From Tautonia rosea (GTDB taxonomy: Bacteria > Planctomycetota > Planctomycetia > Isosphaerales > Isosphaeraceae), in the NCBI RefSeq assembly GCF_012958305.1, contig NZ_JABBYO010000018.1, forward strand, positions 62,001 through 126,000: a stretch of 64,000 nt of DNA. Direction: 5' to 3'. The position numbers were made by a program, and so were the translations under genes. Positions 27,149 through 35,571 of this stretch are shown piece after piece. How positions within the stretch are numbered: the first letter of the stretch is position 1; the number at the start of each line of letters is the position of its first letter. Below the pieces are notes generated by a model. It saw only the letters and a list, made by a program, of their open reading frames with translations, was not told the DNA's origin and made no database searches.

Positions 27149-27862
27149 TCAACGCCCTGCCGGCCGGGGCCGGACGATGAGCAGGTTGGCGTCGTACGTC
27201 ACAATCCCAAGCATGATGGCCGACAGCACACGGTCCATTCCTTGCACGTAATAATGGTCGGCCGCCAAGGGGTTGGGCCAGAGGGGGTCGGCCAGCAACA
27301 CATCTCGCGTTTTATGATCATATCCGCAAAGGACGACAAAATGTCCGGCCGGTTCGCCGCGAATGTCGTCGTGATCCGACTTCGGGCCGTATTCGCGGGG
27401 CATGCGATAAAGGTACGTCGCCGACAATCCGGTGAGAATCGGCACTTGCCGCTGCAGGTAGTGCCGAATCAAGGCCCCGTTCAGGTCGCGCATGCGGATG
27501 CGACCTCCAAGGCGGAGGAATTCCAGATACGCCCCGGTGGCGATCCGAAGCTTCGGGTTCTCCTTCTTCGCTGCCTGGGCTCGAAGTTTCTCGGCCAGGT
27601 GCGGGGCCTCCGACGTGAACCAGGTGGGGTCGAAGGTGCGCAGATCGTAGGTGTAAAGGGTCGCCTCGTAGCCCCGCTTGAGCGCATGATTGCCGAGCAA
27701 AACGGCCAAGGTGCCCCCGCCTTCAAGCTGCGGGATTTCCCGGATGACCTGTTCCAAAGGGATCTCGTCGCCGAAGTAGCTGTACACGGCATCAAGGCAC
27801 GTCGGCCCGCAGGTCACGTCGTCGGGCTGTGGCTGGATCTCGAACGTCAGGCGCGTTTCCAC
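27149..27862 (-). CDS. C39-like (papain-fold) peptidase or peptidase-like protein
   Basis: 237 residues from the GTG at 27862, with GGAG about 10 bases upstream; the frame runs further up without resemblance. The N-terminus FEIQPQPDDVTCGPTCLDAVY carries the catalytic Cys (residue 18) in the TCGPTC setting. The catalytic His is in AGHFVVLCGYD and the Asp in LLADPLWP, giving the C39 Cys-His-Asp order. There is no signal peptide or ABC domain, so it should act in the cytoplasm. It is the first gene of a minus-strand run with DUF1877, RLAN/ATP-grasp and GCS2 genes. A processing or hydrolysing role toward the ligase product is inferred. Confidence 0.85.
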   Translation of the reverse strand: METRLTFEIQPQPDDVTCGPTCLDAVYSYFGDEIPLEQVIREIPQLEGGGTLAVLLGNHALKRGYEATLYTYDLRTFDPTWFTSEAPHLAEKLRAQAAKKENPKLRIATGAYLEFLRLGGRIRMRDLNGALIRHYLQRQVPILTGLSATYLYRMPREYGPKSDHDDIRGEPAGHFVVLCGYDHKTRDVLLADPLWPNPLAADHYYVQGMDRVLSAIMLGIVTYDANLLIVRPRPAGR

Positions 27863-27945
27863 CGCTCGGACTCCTCGACCGGCAATCGGTGAGGGGGGCT
27901 CGCCCGGCAAACGTCCGGGCGACAGGCGGCCCCTGGCTTTTCTCC

Positions 27946-27951
27946 ATTGTA
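27946..27951 (-). promoter_or_regulatory. possible -10 of the C39/ATP-grasp/GCS2 operon
   Basis: TACAAT on the minus strand lies 83 bases before the GTG start of the C39-like gene, in the 151-base gap after the sulfotransferase gene. No good -35 is visible. Confidence 0.35.
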
Positions 27952-28013
27952 CGGAGCCGCTGGCAAAAAGAAGCGCGCCGAGCGCAAAGGATTCCAACAC
28001 CCCTCCAGAGCGA

Positions 28014-28682
28014 TCAGGCGGCCGCTCGGGTGAAGAAGATCGTATTGAGGTAAGCGATGTCGTCGGGGCCGAGCGCATCTCGGAATCCTCCCACCGTCCC
28101 TCGGCGCACTTTCGGGGCACCGTTGCGGGGGCGGAGCCACGGCTGAGCGAACGTGCCGGACTGTTCCAGGCGTTTCATCGAGTCGAAGTCGGCCAGTTGC
28201 ACCGCCTTGGCCAGGCGATCGGGCGAAACCTCGAAACCGTAGTAATCGAGAATCCGTCGCACGGTGCCTTCCAGGTCCTCGTGGCACTGCTCGTAGGAGA
28301 CGCGAAGCACCCCGAGCCGATCGGCCAGCTCGGCCCACATGACGCGGAATCGATGGAGCGTCTCGGCCCCGAAGTAGTCATCTCGGACGAAGTCGGACAG
28401 CGTTCCCTCATAGGCAAAGAAATCGCGAAACCGCCCCGTGACCTGGTGATAGAGACTGACGATCGTGTCTCTCGGGTCACGTTCCAGGTAAACCAGGCGG
28501 TCGACCTGGGCGTAGTCGCGCAACCGGCGCTCCAGGTCGAAGTCGTGTGGCGGCCGGGCACCGTCGTTGAACTCGAAACGGTCGTGGTGGAACACGATCT
28601 GTGGATCAAGGTCGAGTTGCGTCAGAAGAAACCGAATCCACGTGCGCCCGGACTTCGGATAGGAGACGAACTGGCGGTTCAT
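28014..28682 (-). CDS. sulfotransferase-domain protein
   Basis: 222 residues. The N-terminus FVSYPKSGRTWIRFLL is the 5'-phosphosulfate-binding loop (PKSGxTW). The 3'-phosphate site follows as LVYLERDPRDTIVSLYHQ near residues 65-82. The VLRVSYEQCHEDLEGTVRRIL and FVSPDRLAKAV-type region and the terminal GGFRDAL loop fit cytosolic-type PAPS sulfotransferases. It is short but complete. It lies 41 bases downstream of the methyltransferase-glycosyltransferase fusion, so a shared glycan or polysaccharide substrate is likely (inference). Confidence 0.85.
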   Translation of the reverse strand: MNRQFVSYPKSGRTWIRFLLTQLDLDPQIVFHHDRFEFNDGARPPHDFDLERRLRDYAQVDRLVYLERDPRDTIVSLYHQVTGRFRDFFAYEGTLSDFVRDDYFGAETLHRFRVMWAELADRLGVLRVSYEQCHEDLEGTVRRILDYYGFEVSPDRLAKAVQLADFDSMKRLEQSGTFAQPWLRPRNGAPKVRRGTVGGFRDALGPDDIAYLNTIFFTRAAA

Positions 28683-28723
28683 CGGATCGAGATCCTCCGA
28701 GTCGTGGTCGAGGTCACGGGGAA

Positions 28724-30946
28724 TCAGGCGCAGCGCCGCTCGAAGATCCGGGCGGCCCCCAGGTAACTGCGACCGTTGGTTGCCGCGTCTTCGGTCGAGG
28801 CGATCGGTTCGAAGCCCGAGGCCCGCAGCCGGGCGTCGATCGCGTCCTGTTCGTAGATCGAGGGTGTGGTCCGGATGGCGAAGTACCGTCGAGCCAGGGC
28901 CGCGGCCCCGTCCAGCGTTTCAAGGCGATCCCCACACGGCAGATGGTGCTGGAGCCCCAGGTACAGGACGATATCGTAGCCATCCTCGATCACGTCGGCA
29001 TGAGTGCTGCGGAAGCGGTGCCAGTCTGACAGATCGGCGACCCGGAACCGCGACGGACCGAAGGGAGCACAGAGTTCATTGGCCGCCGCCACGCGACCGG
29101 GATCAAGCTCGAAGCCGAGCACCTGCGAGGCACCACGGCGCAGGAGTTCGCGCGCCACGAATCCCTCGGCCGCGCCGAAGTCGATGACACTGAGGCCCGC
29201 CGATCGCTCAATCAACGGCATCAACCCCCTGAGCCGATCATCGAGCGGCCATTTTCCATACAGGCCCGATGCCGGATCGTGCAGATAGTGGTGCCGGAAG
29301 TCGTGCCGGGTCAGCTCAAGCAATTTCCGAGCGTACGCCTCCCACGAGTACGGCCGGATGGTCTCAAGGGCCTGCTCGGTCAGGTTCCGGCAAAGGATGG
29401 CATCGTCCTTCAGGCGGGCGATCGCTGCGGCCAGGGCGTCGGGGGTCGGATCGTCGACCACCAGGGCCGTTTCCTCGTGCCGAGCCAGGTCGAGCGTTCC
29501 GTGCCCGGTGCAGACGACCGGGACACCGCTGGCCATCGCCTCGGCCACCAGATTCGACCAGCCGGCAAAGGTCTCGGTCATCGCCACGCAATCGACCTCG
29601 GCGTAGAACCGTGCCAGGTCGTCTCCAATTCGCATCCCGGTCAGTTCCAGGCGGCCCGAGGCGATTAGCTCGGCGTGCGACTGAGCGAGATTCAAACCAT
29701 CCGAGCCGAACAGCCGGAGCACAACCTCCGATGGCAACAGAGCCAGCGCCTCGATCAAGGGCCCCGGATTCTTCCCCGCCTGGCCGCCAATCACCCATCG
29801 CCCCCGGGTTTGCGGGTGCGAGCGATACGATCGAGGCCGGAAGGTCGAGAGGTCAACCGCGCCGAGCAGCACCTGGAAGCGGTCTGCCGAGAACTCCGTG
29901 AACGTCCCCACCGGCCAGTGGCGGTTGTTGAACAGGACCACATGCGGGGCCAGAGCGGCATTGACTGCCAGAAACGCCTGGCGACGGGTCGAATCATTCA
30001 GGATGTGCTGTACCCGGACACCGTAGCGATCGTCTCGAAAGCGGTGGAGTTGTGCGATGGTCGTCTCGGGAAACCCGGCTCCGGGCACCATCACCGCGTC
30101 CCAGTGCCGGCTTGCGGCCTCGTCCGGTGTGAGCATGGGCAGGTGGAACGCGTCCGTCATCGGGGCCGTCGGCGCTTCGGCCAGGCCGACAAAGGCCACT
30201 TCGTGCCCCCAGTCTCGCAAGACGCGCCCGACCCGATCGAACCGCAACAAGCCGCCGGTCGCGATCAATTCGTGGCAGGCGATGAGCAACCGTCGAGGCC
30301 GAGAATCCTGAGCCGGCTGCGCTCGGCTCGACCCGGTCCCCAGCGACTCCAGTACGACGACTTTCCCGATCGTCTCGCGATGTCGGTAGCGACCGGTTTC
30401 CAGAAGCTCGGCGATCAGGCGGTGCGGCCCGCAGTTCGGGTCGGTGGCGTCGTCGAAGACCACTAGACCGCCAGGAGCGACGTGAGGCTCCCAGCACTCA
30501 AAATCGCGGCGGACCCCTTCGTACCGATGGTCGCCATCGAGGAACAGCAAGCCGACCGGATCGGTCCAGCCTGGGGTAATTTGTTCGCTGGAAAGGCCGA
30601 TCAAGGCAACGTTGCGAAAGGCCCCGGTGCGGCACATCGCCTCGTAGTAGGCGCCTCGATCTTCGGGGCCGAACGCGCCGCCGTAGAAGCCCACGAAGGG
30701 ACGATGAGGCTCGACGCAGTAGATCGCCGGCCGCTCCGGCTCGGGCCGAGCGTGCACGCCGGAGGCCAGGGCCACGGCCGACTTGCCTCGGTACGAACCC
30801 ACCTCCACGATGCAGCCCGTCCTGACCTGAGAGGCCAGCCGGCGCAACAGGGCACCTTCCTCGGGGGTGATTCCCCCCTGCAACGCGCTCATCCACGCGT
30901 CGAACTCGTCGGCTGAGTCCGTCGGCTGGGCCGAGTCCGTCGTCAT
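28724..30946 (-). CDS. three-module protein: class I methyltransferase - glycosyltransferase (GT4-like) - class I methyltransferase
   Basis: 740 residues from the ATG at 30946 (MTTDSAQPTDSADEF). Module 1 (about 20-215) is a Methyltransf_24/CmcI-type SAM enzyme: GCIVEVGSYRGKSAVAL, LLFLDGDHRYEGVRRD, GGLVVFDDATD. Module 2 (about 225-545) is a GT-B glycosyltransferase: RLLIACHELIATGGLLR at its start, WVIGGQAGKNPGPLIEALAL, and the donor-binding ETFAGWSNLVAEAMASGVPVV. Module 3 (about 560-740) is a second SAM fold: SVIDFGAAEGFVARELL and YDIVLYLGLQHHL. There are no membrane helices. The fusion predicts that methylation and glycosyl transfer act on one acceptor; the sulfotransferase gene follows at once. 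Confidence 0.88.
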   Translation of the reverse strand: MTTDSAQPTDSADEFDAWMSALQGGITPEEGALLRRLASQVRTGCIVEVGSYRGKSAVALASGVHARPEPERPAIYCVEPHRPFVGFYGGAFGPEDRGAYYEAMCRTGAFRNVALIGLSSEQITPGWTDPVGLLFLDGDHRYEGVRRDFECWEPHVAPGGLVVFDDATDPNCGPHRLIAELLETGRYRHRETIGKVVVLESLGTGSSRAQPAQDSRPRRLLIACHELIATGGLLRFDRVGRVLRDWGHEVAFVGLAEAPTAPMTDAFHLPMLTPDEAASRHWDAVMVPGAGFPETTIAQLHRFRDDRYGVRVQHILNDSTRRQAFLAVNAALAPHVVLFNNRHWPVGTFTEFSADRFQVLLGAVDLSTFRPRSYRSHPQTRGRWVIGGQAGKNPGPLIEALALLPSEVVLRLFGSDGLNLAQSHAELIASGRLELTGMRIGDDLARFYAEVDCVAMTETFAGWSNLVAEAMASGVPVVCTGHGTLDLARHEETALVVDDPTPDALAAAIARLKDDAILCRNLTEQALETIRPYSWEAYARKLLELTRHDFRHHYLHDPASGLYGKWPLDDRLRGLMPLIERSAGLSVIDFGAAEGFVARELLRRGASQVLGFELDPGRVAAANELCAPFGPSRFRVADLSDWHRFRSTHADVIEDGYDIVLYLGLQHHLPCGDRLETLDGAAALARRYFAIRTTPSIYEQDAIDARLRASGFEPIASTEDAATNGRSYLGAARIFERRCA

Positions 30947-31150
30947 GGTCTGCACGTCCTTGTTTGTCCCGGAGATTCGGGGTCCCCGACCGATCCGAGA
31001 ACACTCGGGCCGTTTCCCTTCGGCCTGAGCCGGGCGAGGGGATTCAGTCAACCCCGGCTCTGTTGCGTCCGCGCCGCGAGATTCTAATGCAAGGCCCCAC
31101 GGGATCAAGGCCGATCCCGGCAGACCGACCCTCCTCCGAGTTGGCTCGGC

Positions 31151-31918
31151 TCAAGTTGAATCGGTCGATGCCTCGGGAGCGTCGGACAGCCCCCTGACCG
31201 CGCCAAGGGCCACCAGCACGCCGATCAGGCCGTGGGCGAACAACCGAGCACGCGGTTCCCCGGCGAGGGGGAGGATCGGGCGGGCGTCTGGACCGAGCAT
31301 CAGGCCCCCCAGCTCATAGAGAAGCGCGGCCAGGAGGCCACCGGTTGCTCCTCCCAGGATCGTCCCGCCCAGACTGTTTTCGTCTCCCAGGCCGACGCCG
31401 AAGGCCAGGCCACCCACGCCTCCCATCACTCCCCAGAGAATTGACCGGGTACTCAGCGGGGCGAGTAGCTGCGGCGCGACCGGGTCGACATGGTTGACGT
31501 ACACCGTGAACAGGCCAAAGGCCCCGAGCCCGCAGACAATCGCTCCGACCATCCCGCCGATCCCCGCCCCAAGCCCCGCCGTCGGGACCGATCCCCCGCT
31601 GGCCCCACCGGCCAGGCCGAGCAACAGGCCGAGCAAGGCACCTTGCACCGCATAGGTCAGGGTGGCGTCGAGCACCAACCCACGGCGTTCTTCGGGGGTC
31701 CGCTGCTCTCCGTCGTCCGGGTCAAGCGAGGGGTCGGCCGGGGCCCCGGCCTTCTCGGCCGGAGCGAACAGACCGACAAACGTTTCGCTGGCGGTTCCGC
31801 TCAGCCCGGCCGCGACGATCCCGGCGATCAGGGCCGCGACGGTCGGCGGCAGACCCCGGCGTCTCGGCCGAGGGGTCGGAGCGAGGGCGGGATCGGATCT
31901 GGACGCATCACGGCTCAT
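31151..31918 (-). CDS. polytopic membrane protein, unknown
   Basis: 255 residues from the ATG at 31918; GGAG sits 9 bases upstream, and an ATG two codons earlier is too close to it. A Pro/Arg-rich N-terminus is followed by a TM (TVAALIAGIVAAGLSG), an acidic cytoplasmic or periplasmic segment (DPSLDPDDGEQRTPEERR), then about five Gly/Ala/Leu-rich TM helices. The Gly-rich, evenly spaced helices recall small glycine-zipper or DUF456-like membrane proteins, but I cannot assign a family. Confidence 0.6.
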   Translation of the reverse strand: MSRDASRSDPALAPTPRPRRRGLPPTVAALIAGIVAAGLSGTASETFVGLFAPAEKAGAPADPSLDPDDGEQRTPEERRGLVLDATLTYAVQGALLGLLLGLAGGASGGSVPTAGLGAGIGGMVGAIVCGLGAFGLFTVYVNHVDPVAPQLLAPLSTRSILWGVMGGVGGLAFGVGLGDENSLGGTILGGATGGLLAALLYELGGLMLGPDARPILPLAGEPRARLFAHGLIGVLVALGAVRGLSDAPEASTDST

Positions 31919-32321
31919 GGTCATTGGCTCCGCGGTGCCGACTGGGCATCGGGTGGCATCCGCCTGGCGGCCTGCGATCGCACTCGTTGAGGAACGCCGA
32001 GGCCCGACGCGATCCGGGGCAGACCCCACGAAACTCGACTCGACACCTGCTCCCCTCCCCTGATATCGGGCCATTATCGGTGGCCAACCGTCGGATGCAA
32101 CCGGGAAACCGCTGGCACAACCGGCATCGGGGTCGAGCCACGAGAAGCGACCATGCAACACCCTTCCGGATTCCTGAATGATGCCTTGCCGATCGATTGG
32201 CCGGGGGTCATGATCGAACAGGGAAGACAATCGTATCGCGACGCTCAGCTCGTCGATCAACCATGCGTGGCACCAGCCTGGCGCGTGTTACTCCGTTCGG
32301 TCCGATGCGAGGGGGTTCCTG
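31919..32321. other. divergent intergenic region
   Basis: 403 bases between the membrane protein and the second FG-GAP gene. The minus-strand frame is open through it, but composition and lack of any recognisable segment argue against coding. No promoter or hairpin stands out. Confidence 0.4.
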
Positions 32322-35303
32322 GTGGCTGAAGCGCAGAGCCTATCCTCAGGCCAGCGACGTTCTTCGTGGCTGCGCAGCCTGATCTGGGGGCTGCCAATCG
32401 TCGCGATGCTCGGCGTCGCGGGTGCCTGGTGGTCCTCGGTCCGCCGCGACGCGAACGAGTTGAGCCAGGCGAACCGTGAGCTGGCCGCCGGTCAGCTCGA
32501 ATCGGCCCGGGCTCGGCTGCTCCGCCTCGCGGAACGTCGGCCCGATCAATCCGAGGTGGCCTTCGCGCTGGGGGATTGCGAGGCCAAGCTCGGCCACATC
32601 GACGCCGCGATGGCTGCCTGGGACCGAATCCCGCTCGATGCGGAACTCGGCCCCAAGGCTGCCCTCGAACGGGCCTGGCTGGCCGTCGAACACGGCCGAC
32701 TGGCCGAGGCCGAGCCCTCGCTGGCCGCGCTCGTCGATCGCCGCGACGCCATCGGCGACGAGGCCATCCGACTGACCCAGCGCCTCTACTTCTTCTCCGG
32801 CCGATCGGAACGGCTCCCCGAGTGGTTCGAACGCCAGTGGCGGGCATCCCCTTCACTCGAATCGCTTGAAGCGGCGAAGCTGCTCCGATCGCGCTGGCTG
32901 GCCGAGACGCACGCTCCCCCCATCAGTGCCCTGGCTGAGGCCCTCGAACGCCAACACCGCGAGGCTCCCGAGGACGACCGCGTCTGGCTCGGCCTGGCCG
33001 ACCTGGCCGTCGAATCCGGACGGCTCGACGAGGCCGACGCCTGGCTCACGCGTTGCGAGGCCGAACGCCCCGATGACCCCGACGTCGCTCGCATCCGACT
33101 CAACTGGGCCCTGGCCGCCGGTCGCCCCGACCGCGCCGAGCAGGCCATGCGCCTCATCCCGGCCGCTGACCTTCCCCCCGATCGCATCGCCACACTTCAG
33201 GCCCGGCTCGCCGCGATCCAGGGCGACCCCGCGGCCGAACGGCTCGCCTTGGAATCATTGATTGATCTTCAACCCGGCGACGCCACAGCCTGGGGACGCC
33301 TGGCCGACCTGGCCGCTCTGGACGGCGACGCCTCCGCCGAGGATCGCACCACCCTCCGCGACCGCAAGCGCGAACTGGACCGTCTGCACGACGACTACGC
33401 CGAGCTGATGGCCAACATCGAATATGGCGACCTCGATCCCGTGCCCGAACTGGCCCGGCTGGCCGAATCGCTCGGCCGTCGTTTTGAGGCGATCGGCTGG
33501 TGGACCGTGCTCGCTCGCCTCGACCCCTCGAACGCCGAGGCCCGCGCCGGGCTCGACCGCGCCCGATCCCTTCCCGAACCTCCCGTCCCCGAGCCTGGCC
33601 GATCCCTGGCTGACCTTATCCTCAAAAGCTCATTTGCCGATGTGGTCTCCTCAGGGGCTGATTCCCTCACCATCCCCCGCTTCCGCGACGACGCCGAGAC
33701 CGCCGGCCTTCGCTTCGCCTTCGACCCCGGCTGGACCCGGCTCCGCCAGCTCCCCGAGACCATGTCGGGCGGCCTGGCCCTGCTGGATTATGACGGGGAC
33801 GGCTGGCTCGATGTCTTCGTCGTCCAGGGCGGCCCCTTCCCCCCCGACCCTTCTCGAAATCTCCCCGGCGATCGCCTCTTCCGCAACAACGGCGACGGCA
33901 CCTTCGCCGACGTGACCGAGGCCGCCGGCCTGCCCGCCACCTCGCAGGGCTACAGCCACGGCGTGACCGTGGGGGATATCGACAACGACGGGCATCCCGA
34001 CCTGTTCATTACCCGATGGCGCTCGTATGCCCTCTATCGCAACCGAGGGGACGGCACGTTCGAGGACTTGACCGAGGCCGCCGGCCTGGGTGGCGATCGC
34101 GGCTGGCCCACCTCGGCCGCCTTTGCCGACCTCGACAACGACGGCGACCTCGACCTGTTCGTCTGCCACTACCTGCACTGGGACCCCGAACGCGAGGAGC
34201 CCTGCATCGACCCCAACCGCCCCGGCGAGCACATGTACTGCATCCCTCGCCGCTACGCCGCCGAGCACGACCGCGTCTATCGCAACGACGACGGCCAGTT
34301 TGTCGACGTGACCGAGGCGTCCGGCCTCTCCGATCCCGACGGCCGCGGCCTCGGCGTGGTCGCCGCCGACCTCGACGGCGACGGCCTGGTCGACCTGTTC
34401 GTCGCCAACGACATGACGGCCGACGCCTTCCACCGCAACCTCGGCGGTTTCCGCTTCGAGGAGATGGGCGAGGTCGCCGGTGTGGCCTCGAACGCCGACG
34501 GCGGCTACCAGGCCGGCATGGGGATCGCCTGCGGCGACCTGGACGGCGACGGCCTCCCCGAGCTGGCCGTGACCAACTTCTACGGCGAGTCCACCTCCCT
34601 GTTTCGCAACCTCGGCGGCTCCCAGTTCGCCTACGCCTCGGCCGATGCCCGCCTCGCCCCCGCCACCCGGTTCGTCCTCGGCTTCGGCCTGGCCTTCCTC
34701 GACGCCAACAACGACGGCATCCTCGACCTCGTCCAGGCCAACGGCCACGTCAACGACTTCCGCCCCGGCACCCCGTACGCCATGCCCGCGCAACTGCTCC
34801 TCGGTCTCGGCAACGCCCGCTTCGCCGACGTTTCCGAACGCTCCGGCTCCTGCTGGTCCGTCGATCGCGTCGGCCGCGGATTGGTCGTCGGCGATCTCGA
34901 CAACAACGGACTCCTCGACGCCTTGATCCTCTCCCAGGATCACCCGCTCGCCTTCCTCCGCAACCTCGGCCCCGAAGGCCAAGCATCCTCATCCTATCAC
35001 TTCCTCACTCTCCACCTCGAAGGCACCACCTCGAACCGCGACGCCCTCGGCGCGGTCGTCACCGTCACCTCCTCCGGCCGCACCCAGACTGCCCAGCGCT
35101 TCGGCGGCGGCAGCTACCTCTCGTCCGGCGACCCCCGCCTCCACTTCGGCCTTGGCCCTTCCTCCTCCCCCGTCACCGTCGAGGTCCGCTGGCCCTCCGG
35201 CCAGGTCCAGCGCTTCGTCGATCTTGCGATCGACGCCGCCTACCGCCTTGTCGAAGACAAGCCTGAGGCCCGTCCCCTCGAAGGCTGGTCCGAATCACGA
35301 TGA
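32322..35303 (+). CDS. TPR + FG-GAP/VCBS repeat protein with ASPIC/UnbV domain
   Basis: 993 residues from a GTG. The TM anchor (SLIWGLPIVAMLGVAGAWW) is at about 18-37. TPR-like helices span about 45-400. FG-GAP repeats span about 465-840 (DYDGDGWLDVFVVQGG, LFRNNGDGTFADVTEAAG, DLDNDGDLDLFVCHYL). An ASPIC/UnbV domain spans about 890-985 (GAVVTVTSSGRTQTAQRFGGGSYLS). Architecture and order match the truncated protein at the window start, so they are paralogues. It is likely membrane-tethered with the Ca-binding propeller outside; its partner is unknown. Confidence 0.9.
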   Translation: MAEAQSLSSGQRRSSWLRSLIWGLPIVAMLGVAGAWWSSVRRDANELSQANRELAAGQLESARARLLRLAERRPDQSEVAFALGDCEAKLGHIDAAMAAWDRIPLDAELGPKAALERAWLAVEHGRLAEAEPSLAALVDRRDAIGDEAIRLTQRLYFFSGRSERLPEWFERQWRASPSLESLEAAKLLRSRWLAETHAPPISALAEALERQHREAPEDDRVWLGLADLAVESGRLDEADAWLTRCEAERPDDPDVARIRLNWALAAGRPDRAEQAMRLIPAADLPPDRIATLQARLAAIQGDPAAERLALESLIDLQPGDATAWGRLADLAALDGDASAEDRTTLRDRKRELDRLHDDYAELMANIEYGDLDPVPELARLAESLGRRFEAIGWWTVLARLDPSNAEARAGLDRARSLPEPPVPEPGRSLADLILKSSFADVVSSGADSLTIPRFRDDAETAGLRFAFDPGWTRLRQLPETMSGGLALLDYDGDGWLDVFVVQGGPFPPDPSRNLPGDRLFRNNGDGTFADVTEAAGLPATSQGYSHGVTVGDIDNDGHPDLFITRWRSYALYRNRGDGTFEDLTEAAGLGGDRGWPTSAAFADLDNDGDLDLFVCHYLHWDPEREEPCIDPNRPGEHMYCIPRRYAAEHDRVYRNDDGQFVDVTEASGLSDPDGRGLGVVAADLDGDGLVDLFVANDMTADAFHRNLGGFRFEEMGEVAGVASNADGGYQAGMGIACGDLDGDGLPELAVTNFYGESTSLFRNLGGSQFAYASADARLAPATRFVLGFGLAFLDANNDGILDLVQANGHVNDFRPGTPYAMPAQLLLGLGNARFADVSERSGSCWSVDRVGRGLVVGDLDNNGLLDALILSQDHPLAFLRNLGPEGQASSSYHFLTLHLEGTTSNRDALGAVVTVTSSGRTQTAQRFGGGSYLSSGDPRLHFGLGPSSSPVTVEVRWPSGQVQRFVDLAIDAAYRLVEDKPEARPLEGWSESR

Positions 35304-35330
35304 GGCGACCGCCATGACGAGAGGCCTCCG

Positions 35331-35436
35331 CCGGGTGGCCCGGGTTCCGCGCCAGCGGACCCCGGGTGGACCGGACCAAGCTGGGCCAGCGGCCCCCGCG
35401 CCCGGGGTCCGCTGGCGCGGAACCCGGGGCACCCGG
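35331..35436. repeat. double-hairpin inverted repeat (REPIN-like)
   Basis: Two 36-base arms (35331-35366 and 35401-35436) are inverted copies with one mismatch, separated by 34 bases. Each arm is itself a hairpin: CCCGGG, TT, CCGC, a 4-base loop, GCGG, AC, CCCGGG. The arm begins with GGGTGGCC, as does the element at 38704. It lies between convergent genes and could also terminate both. Confidence 0.75.
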
Positions 35437-35571
35437 CGCGAGGTCCTTGACACCGAACCAGCGACGGATGTTCTCCATCTCGGATGTCAACCGAGCGAGG
35501 ACCGCCTGCCAGTTCATGCCGTTTCCTCCGCTCGCCTGCGAGGCATTCGTGGCTCTGGCCGATCATGACAT

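Noticed and set aside
27863-28120. N-terminal extension of the C39-like protein
   Set aside because: The family N-terminus fits the GTG at 27862, and the upstream stretch overlaps the sulfotransferase 3' end.
31919-32260. N-terminal extension of the membrane protein gene at 31151-31918
   Set aside because: Weak composition and no start context; GGAG supports the ATG at 31918.
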